Positions 1 to 10,106 of a stretch of DNA of 64,000 nt are shown one piece after another. Positions within the stretch are counted from its first letter, which is position 1; each line of letters starts with the position of its first letter. The stretch is from Phaeotremella fagi. Its lineage: Eukaryota; Basidiomycota; Tremellomycetes; Tremellales; Phaeotremellaceae. The notes under the pieces were generated by a model. It did no database searches and was not told the origin of the DNA. It worked only from the letters and a program-made list of their open reading frames with translations. The position numbers and the translations under genes were made by a program. The DNA is taken from contig BCHU01000007.1 of assembly GCA_001599715.1 (NCBI GenBank), forward strand, positions 1,369,586-1,433,585, in the 5' to 3' direction.

Positions 1-1996
1 CCTCAGAAGACGCTCCCTCCACAAACGTTTTTCGTGATAAAGGACCAATCCTACTCTGTGAGTCTTAACTGGCTACGAATCTAACAGTTGTGATAGTGGT
101 AGGACCACCCGGTGTCGGTAAAACGTATGTCCATCTCATGGAACCGTCAACTAATAAAACCTCCAGCTCTATCGCTCGTTCGTTAGCTTCAGCGCTTGGT
201 CGTCGATTCCATAGAATCTCGTTGGGTGGGGTGAGAGACGAAGCTGAGATCAGGGGACATCGGCGAACGTAAGTCTCTGTTGTCTGTTAAGAGCTTGTTG
301 ACATCAACTAATGTTGTTAGGTATGTTGGGGCATTGCCTGGATTGATAATGCAGGGTTTGCGTAAAGTGCAAACTTCAAATCCTTTGATTTTACGTAGGT
401 TCCCTTTCAGTCTGTGAATGGCTTTTTGTCAGCTGATGGTTTTGGGTTAGTTGATGAAATTGATAAAAGTAGGTCTAAGACAGATATGCGTTCTTCAAAG
501 AAACTGATATCTGTTAATCACTGTAGTTGGGAATTCTAATTACCATGGGGATCCTGCTGCTGCGCTTCTGGAAACACTAGATCCAGCTCAAAATTGGTCA
601 TTCCACGATCAGTAAGTAACTGTCTGCACCTCAGTATCGTCAATTCATCATTTCTCACTACGGTTCTACACCTAACAACCCCCAGTTACCTAGGTGACGT
701 CCCCCTAGATCTCTCCCAAGTTCTATTCATAGCCACCGCCAACACCCTCGACACCATCTCACCGCCTTTACTTGACAGATGCGAAATCATAGAATGCGGT
801 GGATATCTAACAAACGAGAAGATCAGGATCTCCAAGAAATTCTTGATACCCAAACAAATCTCTGAGAACGGGTTGAAAGGTTTGGAATTGGATCTCGATG
901 ATGGGGTCATTGGTAGGATTATCGAGGGTTATACTAGGGAGGTAAGTCATAATTAGGTTTCAGGTTGGGATATGATACTGATTACAGTTGTGTAGGCCGG
1001 CGTTAGGTCTCTTGAAAGAGAAATCGCAAAGATATGTAGGAAGAAAGCTGTAGATTATTCTTCAGAATCTCAACAGTACAATTCGAAAATCGATTTAGTA
1101 GAGCTGGAGAAAATCTTAGGAAAACCGAAATACGATTTAGAGGTTCGTGAAGAAATGCATCGTCCTGGTGTAGTCACGTTAGTTGCTTCCTTCGCGCCCT
1201 TTGCGGATAACCAACTAATGCTTCTCGTTAGTGGTCTAGCATATCGGGGTTCTGGTCAAGGCGGGATCTTGCTTCTTGAATCGTGTCTTTTACCTGGGGA
1301 GGGCAAGTTGGTGTTAACCGGGAGTTTGGGGGATGTGATTAAGGAAAGTGCTGAACTTGGGTTAAGCTGGGTAGGTGTTTATTTCATCCACTTTTCATAT
1401 TGGAGAGTTTAAACTTTGGGGTTTAGGTTAAATCGAAAGCTTTCGAATTGGGGATAACCACTCGACCGGAAGAAGATCCGATTAAAGGGATGAATGTTCA
1501 TGTAAGCTCAACCTTTTTCTGCAGACAGAAACTGAATCGTCGTTTCTAGCTCCATTTCCCATCCGGCGCAGTCAAGAAGGACGGTCCAAGTGCCGGAGTA
1601 GCTATTGTCCTTACCTTCCTGGGTTTACTTTTGGGAAGGAGTATACCTTCAACAACCGCTTTCACCGGTGAGATGACTTTACGCGGGGCTATGTGAGTGA
1701 AATAAAATAATTGATTCGGTTGGAGACTGATGAAGGGAATAGTACACCTGTTGGAGGGATTAAAGAGAAATTGTTAGGTGCCCATAGAGCTGGTATCACA
1801 AGGTACGTATGCATATACAACAAAGCAGAGCGGTGTATTGACGTAGCTTGACAGAGTATTTCTGCCAACTAGGAATGCTAAGGATGTAGGAGATGGGATT
1901 GGGGGATTGGAGATTGTCTATGTGGGGAGGATTGAGGAGTTGGTTAGGGAGGTTTGGGGAGTTGTTTTGAGGGATGAGAGGGAGGCTAGGATGTAG
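1..1996 (+). CDS. Peroxisomal-type Lon protease (LONP2-like), 5' partial
   Basis: ATP-dependent serine protease of the peroxisomal matrix that degrades damaged or unprocessed proteins. The window opens inside the AAA+ domain. Introns are inferred at 58-96, 125-166, 269-320, 395-450, 469-526, 612-685, 942-995, 1178-1231, 1371-1426, 1502-1549, 1693-1742 and 1803-1854. Splicing gives Walker A GPPGVGKT, the [19 protein letters not shown] segment, Walker B ILLDEIDK, the sensor region FIATANTLD, the catalytic serine in KDGPSAG and the catalytic lysine in [17 protein letters not shown]. The HFPSGAV stretch before the serine matches peroxisomal rather than mitochondrial Lon. The last residues are ARM, which fits the PTS1 consensus [SAC][KRH][LM]. 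The amino-terminal substrate-binding domain is outside the window. The family is certain; the peroxisomal assignment is likely. Confidence 0.93.
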
Positions 1997-2183
1997 GGGG
2001 GGTTGTTGTATTTTGTATTTTGTATGGTTGCTGTTCTTAATTACGAACGATTTACAGGCACATTTTACTACGTCATAAGCTATTCCTGGAATCAGTCGTC
2101 ATGGGCGCAGGTGTTTCCGAAGAAGAGTAAGTTATATAACATATGTAATATCATTCTTAGAATACTATACCTACACCACCGCC

Positions 2184-3698
2184 ATGTCTGACAAGCACGA
2201 TCATACAGTCCCAAAAGAACACCATGTACCAAGAGTGAGTAAACCTGCACGACCATATCCCTAACCCAACCTTAGACAGGAGGATGGCTCTCACAAGATA
2301 AAAGACATCATCACAAATTCCTCCAAAAAACCATCGCCGACGTCGAATCCCAAAAAAAGCCTCTATCACCAATAATCAAACATTTCAAAGAATCAATCGA
2401 AAACGATACCAGACTCTACATGCTCTTCAATCTGATGTTCGAAACCTTGCCCAACAAAGAAAACGTTAAATACGACACGACACCTAGTGGGGAACAAGAG
2501 ACTGTTAGGGATTTCGATCATTTATGTGAATTGTTGGATTATGTTATTGGGACTGCACCTGGTTGGACTGATTCTGGTCATTCGGTCGGGATCGTTGGGG
2601 TACCTGTGCAGGCTCTGCTGGATTGGCCGATGGGCACTGAAGGTGGTTTCACTGTTTTTCAGGATCCAAAGGTTAACGAGTTGGTAGGTTTGTTTCTATC
2701 CTTGAAGTTGTATTTATACTGAAGTTGGATGATTAGATGAAAACTGTATTGGATACTTGGGGGAAATACCTTACTTCACCAGAATCAGCTTCTGTGCTCA
2801 ACACAAGTAAAACAGGTTGGTTCGGTGAAACAGGTCTCAAATCCCTTGAACAAGTTTTGAACCTCTACGGAGTCACCGACTACACTTTCGAACAAGCTTT
2901 CCAATGTGATCCCAAAAAACCTCATTACGGTTATACCTCATGGGACAATTTCTTCACCAGATTATTCAACGATGGTATCAGACCTATCGCTGAACCTGAT
3001 AACCATCTAGTCATCGCTAACGCCTGTGAATCAAAGTTATACAAAATTGGAAGAAACGTTTCGGCAAGAGAGAAATTTTGGATCAAAGGTCAACCTTATT
3101 CCGTCCTTGATATGTTAGCTTTCGATAAAGATTACGCGGAAGGTTTCATCGGTGGGACGATCTATCAAGCTTTCCTCTCAGCTCTCTCCTACCATCGATG
3201 GCACAGTCCAATCGACGGAACAATCAAGAAAGCCTACATAATCCCTGGAACCTATTATTCCGAACCACTGTTCACGACGTTCAATCAACTCGATAAATCT
3301 TCACCTGATTCCAACGATCGAGAAGGTGGATTAGCGGATCCCAATGGACAGACTACGGGACAAGAATATATTTCGGCTGTGGCTACCCGATGTGTTATTT
3401 TCGTTGAGAGTCCGGATGAGAGGATTGGGGTGGTTGGGTTCATTGGGATTGGGATGATTGAAGTTTCGACTTGTGAGATTACTGTTAAAGTTGGGCAGAA
3501 GGTTAAGAAGGGTGATCAATTGGGGTGAGTTCTCATGCTTTGGAGATGACCCTCGTGCTGATGACGACGCTTAGGATGTTCCATTTCGGCGGTTCAAGTC
3601 ATTGTGTCCTTTTTGGCAAGAACGTTAAAGTCTCTCAATTCCCCGAGGAATCTGGACACAACGTTCCAGTTAGAAGTAAACTTTGCGTGGTTGAATAG
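2184..3698 (+). CDS. Phosphatidylserine decarboxylase-like (PsiD-type) decarboxylase
   Basis: Four exons (2184-2234, 2276-2683, 2737-3524, 3575-3698) give 456 aa. An amino-terminal segment (GGWLSQDK, then PLSPIIKHF and MLFNLMFETLP) precedes a PSD catalytic domain with YTSWDNFFTRLF, ALSYHRWHSPIDGTI and IGMIEVSTCEIT. The self-cleavage motif near the end is FHFGGSS, split by the last intron; by homology the serine is processed to the active pyruvoyl form. No transmembrane or targeting segment is visible, so the protein is probably soluble. Layout and length match fungal PSD-like decarboxylases such as the tryptophan decarboxylase PsiD (known family, recalled) better than membrane PSDs of phosphatidylethanolamine synthesis. 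The substrate cannot be read from the sequence. The ATG at 2184 is chosen because exon 1 then splices in frame. Confidence 0.85.
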
Positions 3699-3895
3699 GG
3701 GTGTGTGGATATCTCGTTGTTCTACCATATCTCGTTGTTCTACCTGACAACATGTTATTTCCTTTGTATTTTATGACCTCATGATCTCCTTTTACCACTG
3801 ATATTGAGAAGGCATAAGACTTACTTCATAAAATGAAAGCTACATCTTTTCAAGTCTTTGAATTCTACTTCCAACTTTTCATAACGTTCAACAAG
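3699..3895 (+). promoter_or_regulatory. Upstream region of family A gene 1
   Basis: The segment around 3775-3830 (CTCCTTTTACCACTGATAT, then GAGAAGGCA) is repeated with few changes at about 4995-5033 before family A gene 2. The tandem duplication therefore included the promoter as well as the coding region. Confidence 0.5.
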
Positions 3896-4546
3896 ATGCC
3901 CCACGTATTACTTCAATCCGGCAGTAAAACCTACACAGAGGTCGAATTGTTCCTCCAAAGCTTTGTTGATGATAGTGACAAGCCGCTGGAACTATCCGCT
4001 TCTCGCGGCTTCAACACAGAATCACAGAAATTTGAGACGCCCACCGCCGTCACCCTTCCCAATCTTCGAGACGTCTTCTGGACAAGTAACAAGTCCGACT
4101 ACCGCACCAATATCGAGATTCCAGTCCTTTCTCCCAACAAAGATTCTCCAGTCTACAAACCCTCTACAATGTATCTTCGTTTCTCTGTATTAGAGGATCC
4201 CCCATCAATCGATTTGAACCCGTTAGAACCTCTTGTAGTAACTTCAAGCAAGATGGCTCGACAATCACTCGCTCAAAGAACTCTTAAAAAACTATTTCCG
4301 CCCAACAGTAGATATTGTCCTGAAGGCAGTCAATTATGGAAGAAGTATCCGGGTAGTATAAAAGCTTTCTCAGATGTAAACGCTAAAACACTCCCTGATG
4401 AGAACTTGGCAGAAAATGGTCGGTATCTACATTGGGCTCTTATCTCGTACTTGGATTCACAGAGTAACGAAGGAACGAAATCTGTTTCTTTGATAGCGGA
4501 GTTTGTAATATTTGGTACTGAGGATTTAAACCTCTCCTGTGTTTAG
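3896..4546 (+). CDS. Family A paralog 1, unknown function
   Basis: Intronless, 216 aa, first of four tandem same-strand paralogs. No function recognised. The start is set at the ATG of MPHVLLQSGS because paralog 2 aligns from that point, while the in-frame ATG 63 nt upstream lies in diverged leader sequence. Shared family features are an amino-terminal Y-x-E/I-x-x-F-LQSFVD segment, a PLEL turn, a central stretch with MYLRF, then SKMARQSLAQRTLKKLFPP, YCPEGS and DENLAENGRYLHW, and a carboxy-terminal VIFGTEDL. There is no signal peptide or membrane segment, so it is probably cytosolic. It has 5-6 cysteine-poor beta-like stretches separated by a basic helix around residues 115-135. Confidence 0.72.
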   Translation: MPHVLLQSGSKTYTEVELFLQSFVDDSDKPLELSASRGFNTESQKFETPTAVTLPNLRDVFWTSNKSDYRTNIEIPVLSPNKDSPVYKPSTMYLRFSVLEDPPSIDLNPLEPLVVTSSKMARQSLAQRTLKKLFPPNSRYCPEGSQLWKKYPGSIKAFSDVNAKTLPDENLAENGRYLHWALISYLDSQSNEGTKSVSLIAEFVIFGTEDLNLSCV

Positions 4547-5145
4547 TTTGCAGATACAAGGTTTGTGGGTATCACGTTATTTCATAGTTCTGTCTTTGAA
4601 TACAATGTAAGATCATGTACACGTACGAGTACTGTAGATGTATACCTGGAACACTGTTGATTATCATTTATGAATCGTTCAAGGATTGTATAGCAAGTGC
4701 GCCAGGGTAAGGCAAGGAGTAAGACTAATTCATACAGATTGTTACTGGGGGCTAAAGCAATATCCGACATCAACGTCCGCCACTGCCACCAGGTGAGCAT
4801 TTTTTTTTTTGTTGAATTAGCTCAGTCATTTGATCTCACCATCCTGAGAACATCAACACCTGTGGTTTTACAAACACAAATGGAAATTTTGTAAACCTCT
4901 TGAAGGTGTGAGTTCCCACTTGATGTGGCTAATTCTACAATCAGAGAAGTCAATTTCCCGACAAATTTTGGCGATTTCCTTTGTGTACTGACCTCAGAAA
5001 CTCCTTTTATCAGTGATATGTAATGAGAAGGCACAAGTCGTCCTCACAAATGAAAGCTGCAAAACATCACGTCTTCTATTTCTACTTCCAACTTTCACCC
5101 ACTTCTACGGATTCAGTAACCCACTGCAACACAAACTTGAACAAG

Positions 5146-5790
5146 ATGCCACACGTATTACTTCAATCCGGTAGTAAAACCTACAAAGAGATCGAATCGT
5201 TCCTCCAAAGCTTTGTTGATAACGACGAGCCACTCGAGCTTTTACCTTCTCAAGGTCACAACGACAAGACAGGGAAGTATAATATAACAACTGCTTTCAC
5301 TCTATCCAACTTTTCTCATGTTGAGTGGGCTAACAAGGGGTCTGCCTACAGCACAGACATTAGTATCTCAATCTTGGTTCCCAGCCAAAAGTATCCAAAA
5401 GACTCACCTGCCACTATGTATCTACACTTCTTATTACAAGAAGGTCCTCCATTCAACAATTTCAACCCGTTAGAATCCCTCAAAGTAACTTCAGACAAGA
5501 CGGCTCGACAAACGTTGGTTCAAAAGATTCTTGAAAAACTGGTTCCTCCCCAAGATAGATACCGTCCTAAAGAGAGTCATTATGAGGAAATGTGTCCCGG
5601 TGGTGTACAAGAATTCTCGATCATTGGGTCTGAAGATCTCCCTGATGAGAACTTAGCTCCAGGTGGTAGCTATCTATATTGGCGTGATACTAGTCTTGGC
5701 ATGCGTGCTCAGGTATGTAACCAGGAGACATATATGATAGGGAGATTTGTAATTTTTGGAACTGAGGAGCTCGACCAATACTATGATTAG
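5146..5790 (+). CDS. Family A paralog 2, unknown function
   Basis: Intronless, 214 aa. The first 30 residues are almost the same as paralog 1 (MPHVLLQSGSKTYKEIESF), which makes these two the youngest pair of the array. Recognisable family blocks are FLQSFVDNDEPLELLPS, ATMYLHFLL, ESLKVTSDKTARQTLVQKI, EKLVPPQDRYRPKE, LPDENLAPGG and VIFGTEELD. The reading frame runs 123 nt upstream of this ATG, but that part matches the untranslated leader of paralog 1 and is taken as 5' UTR. No known domain. Confidence 0.72.
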   Translation: MPHVLLQSGSKTYKEIESFLQSFVDNDEPLELLPSQGHNDKTGKYNITTAFTLSNFSHVEWANKGSAYSTDISISILVPSQKYPKDSPATMYLHFLLQEGPPFNNFNPLESLKVTSDKTARQTLVQKILEKLVPPQDRYRPKESHYEEMCPGGVQEFSIIGSEDLPDENLAPGGSYLYWRDTSLGMRAQVCNQETYMIGRFVIFGTEELDQYYD

Positions 5791-6276
5791 TTGTCAGACA
5801 CAATACTTAGTTTCTTATTATGAATTGAGGTTTCCGAACTATAGTATCTCGTCGAAATGTATATCATTTACAAAAACCTAATGCAAGAGCGTGAAGCAAC
5901 TTCTCTGGGGTCCTGCAAGAAGAACATCAACCTCAGTCTGTCCCCCGACTGAGTGGTCAGCCTTCCAAAACACAGGACAGTATTTGCACACCGTCATACA
6001 TTACTATTCCCTCCATTGACAGTTTGTTCACAAAGGGAAATCCACTCAACACGTTTATGATGATGCACTTGCTAATTTTCTTCACCCTTTGTGTACAGTA
6101 TAAGATAAATTACCTCCTTTCACACCCAACGAGTCACAAGAAGACACTTCAAATCAATGATATAACTACAAGACGTGCTCTGTAAAGTCTTCTATTCTTA
6201 CAACCACCCCTTTTCCAACTTATCCATTCAACTTGGTTATTACCACCCAGACACACAACTTTGATAATCAAACACC
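5791..6276. other. Intergenic, family A genes 2-3
   Basis: 486 bases with no credible coding frame. The last 150 bases are pyrimidine-rich with CACCC and CAACC runs, as in other 5' leaders of this window. Nothing else is recognised. Confidence 0.4.
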
Positions 6277-6969
6277 ATGCCAAAAGACTACAACTCTGCG
6301 TATGCTGTACTTCACCCTAGTGAGCGCGCGTACAAGAAGATCGAATCCTTTCTTCAGAGCTTTGTCGACGATGATAACCCGCTAGAGCTAGTACCATCAA
6401 CAGGGTGGAGTAAAGTTTCCCAAGCTTACGTCACACCTAGTATTTTCAATCTCCCTAATCTCAAACACGTATCATGGAATGATACTGGAGTCACCTTCCG
6501 CCAAACAATCGATATTCCCATTCTGTTCTCCAATCAAGATTATCCAGAACCTCAACCGGTACAGTTGTATCTATCCTTCTTCCTTTCAGAAGATATCAGT
6601 GAAGTCAGCTTAAATCCACTAAAGTCATTAAAGGTCCTCTCGGATAAGTCATCCCGCCAATACTTTAAAGATTGTGTTCTCAAGAAGCTTGTCCCTCAGG
6701 GGGATGCGTATCGTCCAAAAGAAACAGAGTTGGAGGAAAAATACCCAAACAAACTCCATCAAGTTTGGTATATGGATTCCAAATATATTGGTGATGAGAA
6801 TCGGGGTAAAGATGCACTCTGGCTTCATTGGGATCATCATGAAAGCATTAGGTGCCAAGTAAGCAACAGTGAAGGGGATGGAACTCTGGGTATGCTGGTT
6901 GGATTCGAGTTCTTGGGAGGTGCAAATGTTCGATCAAAATACCGTACTTCATCTGAGGATTCAAGATAG
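6277..6969 (+). CDS. Family A paralog 3, unknown function
   Basis: Intronless, 230 aa, starting MPKDYNSAYAVLHPSERAYK. Family blocks are FLQSFVDDDNPLELVPSTGW, LPNLKHVSWND, NPLKSLKVLSDKSSRQYF, KKLVPQGDAYRPKETELEEK, GDENRGKDALWLHWD and GFEFLGG. It keeps the full length but has lost the terminal GTEDL-like ending and carries a basic, serine-rich tail. It is more diverged than paralogs 1 and 2. No function can be assigned. Confidence 0.7.
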   Translation: MPKDYNSAYAVLHPSERAYKKIESFLQSFVDDDNPLELVPSTGWSKVSQAYVTPSIFNLPNLKHVSWNDTGVTFRQTIDIPILFSNQDYPEPQPVQLYLSFFLSEDISEVSLNPLKSLKVLSDKSSRQYFKDCVLKKLVPQGDAYRPKETELEEKYPNKLHQVWYMDSKYIGDENRGKDALWLHWDHHESIRCQVSNSEGDGTLGMLVGFEFLGGANVRSKYRTSSEDSR

Positions 6970-7718
6970 GTATCGGCGATTGCTTTAGAGGAAGAAATAA
7001 CGAAGTGGTGGAAAGATCACTGGATGGTGTCGTGAGAAATTTGTGTATACTGCTTGATAGCAATACTGTCAATATATATGTATGCTGGCTTGATGAATTG
7101 TTAGTTGAAAAGACGGACTGGTCAAAGTGAGCAAAACGTCTGACACAGACTAATGTCACATCGATATCATCCAAGCTAAAGCCATGGGAAACCACAATCC
7201 TCTCTGTATGCCATGTTTGGCCACAGCATATGCACCCAACATCCAATTACCTTTCTACATTGGCCAGTCGATAGAAGACAACATAAGTCTGGCATGGAAA
7301 ACTTCATACCAATACCAAACCAGGTCTTCCTTTTGTTCATCCATACAAGTGAGTCCATACAGAATACCAAAGCTTCCATCAACGCAAAACAATGGTTACA
7401 CCGTCAATTCAGTAATATGCTATATACGGATAATTCACTCAGAGGACAAAGTGTAGAGAGATAAGAAGCTTACTGTACATTTTTTGTGGCGCCACATGTT
7501 TGTAGTGAATCTGTTTTTCTATCATCCAATCTCCTTTCACTTTTGCAAGGAAAGAAGACGCTTGGCTTCAGATATAAGATCAAAGAGAATCCGATCATCT
7601 CTTCTACTCTTACATCCATCTTTGGTCTCATTGTTCATTTACATATCTTCAAATCCGAAATATCAAACCGAAGTAACAACCTCTCAAACAACGCCACTCA
7701 ACCAGCCAGCCACCAACG
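6970..7718. other. Intergenic, family A genes 3-4
   Basis: 749 bases without a supported gene; the short frames on both strands lack homology or codon structure. It contains the 12-bp palindrome listed at 7485-7496 and, before the next ATG, a pyrimidine-rich leader with ACCAACG at the start codon. Confidence 0.4.
7485..7496. promoter_or_regulatory. Perfect 12-bp palindrome upstream of family A gene 4
   Basis: TGTGGCGCCACA is its own reverse complement and lies about 223 bp before the ATG of the next gene. It could be a dimeric regulator site, but one occurrence proves nothing. Confidence 0.25.
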
Positions 7719-8420
7719 ATGTCAGTATACATGGTCATACAACCCGACAGTGAGGTTTACAACCAGATCAAATCAATGCTCGACAGCTTTGTCAACACAG
7801 AAGAGCCGCTAGTTCTTCTTCCTCATAAAGCTTACATAGGGGTATCAGATGTTCCAGTCATTCCAAGTGAATCCAACCGCTCTCAACTAAGCTATATCAC
7901 ATGGCGAAACGCAGGAATCAGCTATCATGAAACAATCAAATTCACCGTTCTGTTTCCTTTTGAGAGAGACGCTATCACCCAGCCTGGTGAAATGTTCGTA
8001 GATTTCACCTACGACGCGGAGTTACCGTCTGCACTCGACCCTACAGCACCGCTCGAGGTTACCACGACTAAAGACGATCGAGAGAAAATCGCAAAAGCAA
8101 CGCTTAAGAGTCTGGTCCCTTGTCGTAAAGGGAAAGACTCAGTTGGTATCGAGGCAAGAAAGTTGTACCACAAACAACTTCCGTCATTTAGGGTTATAGA
8201 CAAACGACGTCTCGAAGATAAAACTCTCTCCAAGGATAGTCGCTTTTTGGATTTTAATTATAGTCGGTTGCTCAATTGCAAGGCGACTACTGGTCAAGGT
8301 TCTGGAACCAGTAAGGTTGGCTTGCGCGCCATCTTTACCGTTCGAGGTACAGACGATGTCAAAGACTTGGTATGTACTGATTCTTCTGATTCGGGGTCTG
8401 AATCAGAAGCAACGGATTGA
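7719..8420 (+). CDS. Family A paralog 4, unknown function
   Basis: Intronless, 233 aa, the most diverged of the four. Recognisable blocks are YNQIKSMLDSFVNTEEPLVL, ISYHETIKFTVLFPF, DPTAPLEVTTTKDDREK, ATLKSLVPCRKG, DKTLSKDSRFLDFNY and FTVRGTDDV. It ends in an acidic serine-rich tail (SSDSGSESEATD) absent from the other copies. Synteny and order along the protein support common descent although identity is low. Confidence 0.68.
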   Translation: MSVYMVIQPDSEVYNQIKSMLDSFVNTEEPLVLLPHKAYIGVSDVPVIPSESNRSQLSYITWRNAGISYHETIKFTVLFPFERDAITQPGEMFVDFTYDAELPSALDPTAPLEVTTTKDDREKIAKATLKSLVPCRKGKDSVGIEARKLYHKQLPSFRVIDKRRLEDKTLSKDSRFLDFNYSRLLNCKATTGQGSGTSKVGLRAIFTVRGTDDVKDLVCTDSSDSGSESEATD

Positions 8421-8660
8421 AATCATCAGTTCAGATATTGAAAGGAGGTACAGGATTTATGGAGGTTTGATAAGCAGGGAGTTAAGAAACAGTTCGTGAA
8501 ATTTGGAAGACGGTGGTGTGAATTTTTGATTTAGTATTGGTGGATGGCTGTTTGGAAGAACTTGTATGTCAATAGGATGCCCTATCGATGTGACCGACAT
8601 GAACATATTGAATCGAAAATGATACATGTCGTGTACAAATGTTGAAACAAGTCACCTCCC

Positions 8661-9784
8661 TTAGAGTTTACCCTCCTTCTTCATTCTCTCGACCTCACCC
8701 TGCCAATGATATTTAGGATCAAATCCAAGGACCTCTCTAGCTTTCTTGATACTGATCAAACCTTCTCTTTCATCGTTGGTTTCGGGAGTGTAAGGAATTC
8801 CAGGGAAGACTTTATCGACAAGGGATTGGGTGGAAACTTTGAATGTGTTATCCGCGTTGGCAATGTTGAAGGTGTGTGCACCGGTAAGATTGGATTCGAT
8901 GGCGAGTCGGAAAGCTTGGGCACAATCTCTTGCGTCGATGTAGCAGAAACCACTGTGAGACGTTAGAAATCGATATCACCTAGTAGACTGAGGACTTACT
9001 TCCAAGCACGGAAGAAAGGATCATCCTGCCATTTCAAGAAATCCCCATATTGATCGGGGTGCATAACGTTACTCAATCTGATATTGATGATTTTCGCACT
9101 CGGATCCCAACGTGTATATTGTTCACTCATTTTTTCACCCAAAAGTTTCGATAGTGAATATGACGATTCTGGTCTTTCGACTTCTTCGGTGATTGGGAGT
9201 TTGGCGACTGGAGTTGGATGAAGTGGGATACCAAAGACTGTTTCACTTGATGCCAAGGCGACGTTTTTGATTCGGAGGACTCGTGAGGCTTCGAGAATGT
9301 TGTATGTTTGTCTGATGTTGGTATGGAAGATGACGTGGTTTGGCTGTTGGATGTTAGTTGTAATCTTTGATTTAATTCTAGACATACTGCTCGGCCTGGT
9401 GCTGGAATAGCTGCTAAATGAATAACAGCATCGATACCTCTATATCTATCATCACATTCTTGCAGAGAAGCAACGACTTGTCCATAATCGGTCAAATCGA
9501 CTGAAGTGAATTTAGCAGCAACTCCAGCTTCAGATTCAGCGGGTGGTGCCAAGTCCACTACAGGGTGGTTTTCATCAGTAAAATGCTCTCATCATAATAT
9601 CAAACTTACAATTATGAACCTCCCACCCATGTTCGACCATCTCCCTAACAACCCATCGACCAAGTTTCCCACTCCCACCCGTGACGACGACTCTCTTCTT
9701 CGTCTCAAGTGGTGGTAGAGCTGGATCTCTCAATCTTCTTTGTGATAACGCAGCTGAATCTGTGAATGAAGGGATAGCGGACAT
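8661..9784 (-). CDS. NAD(P)-dependent epimerase/dehydratase (extended SDR)
   Basis: Four exons on the minus strand (9784-9610, 9557-9388, 9343-9000, 8952-8661) give 326 aa. The Rossmann nucleotide motif is VTGGSGKLG near residue 35, then HLAAIPAP, the active-site serine region ASSETVFG and the catalytic YSLSK of the YxxxK motif. The tail holds CYIDARDCAQAFRLAIE and a closing helix ending in KKEGKL. This is the extended SDR (UDP-sugar epimerase-like) fold, and the substrate is not evident. The start at 9784 is preferred over an in-frame ATG 87 nt upstream because the Rossmann strand then starts at a usual distance. Confidence 0.85.
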
Positions 9785-9859
9785 TGTGATGATGTTCTTT
9801 TGGAAGGGGGAAGAAAGTAATCTTGGATCACGATGCTCTCTTTTATACCTCCAATTGAC

Positions 9860-9871
9860 CTCCACCTCCAC
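9860..9871 (-). promoter_or_regulatory. CTCCAC direct repeat 5' of the SDR gene
   Basis: Two adjacent CTCCAC hexamers lie about 75-85 bp upstream of the SDR start. The hexamer is expected about 30 times by chance in this window on both strands, so only the tandem arrangement is notable. Confidence 0.2.
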
Positions 9872-10106
9872 TCGGTATAACTTGCTCTCCGGTGGCAGTC
9901 GGACCGGGGCAACATTGGACCCATGGCAACGATTCCAACGTTGTGGTGCATAAAGTTGGTCAAGAGCTTCTTTGTAAGTTTATCAGAAACTTGAGCTCGA
10001 TACAGGTCAACTTGAGACGTCCAAAGCAAACGCAATCCTTTTACCGTGGATGACACCTTTCATTCACTGTATGTACTGAATCTCTTGACCAAGCCCGCCT
10101 CTATCA

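Noticed and set aside
686..910. Minus-strand 74-aa frame in the Lon gene
   Set aside because: Antisense shadow of a conserved AAA+ exon.
7184..7464. Overlapping plus-strand frames of 83-90 aa before family A gene 4
   Set aside because: Three frames are open at once with no family resemblance, so they are chance frames in a low-stop region.
9996..10106. CTCCAC-type motifs as a general regulon mark for all genes
   Set aside because: The hexamer is expected about 30 times in the window by chance; only clustered or extended forms are kept as findings.
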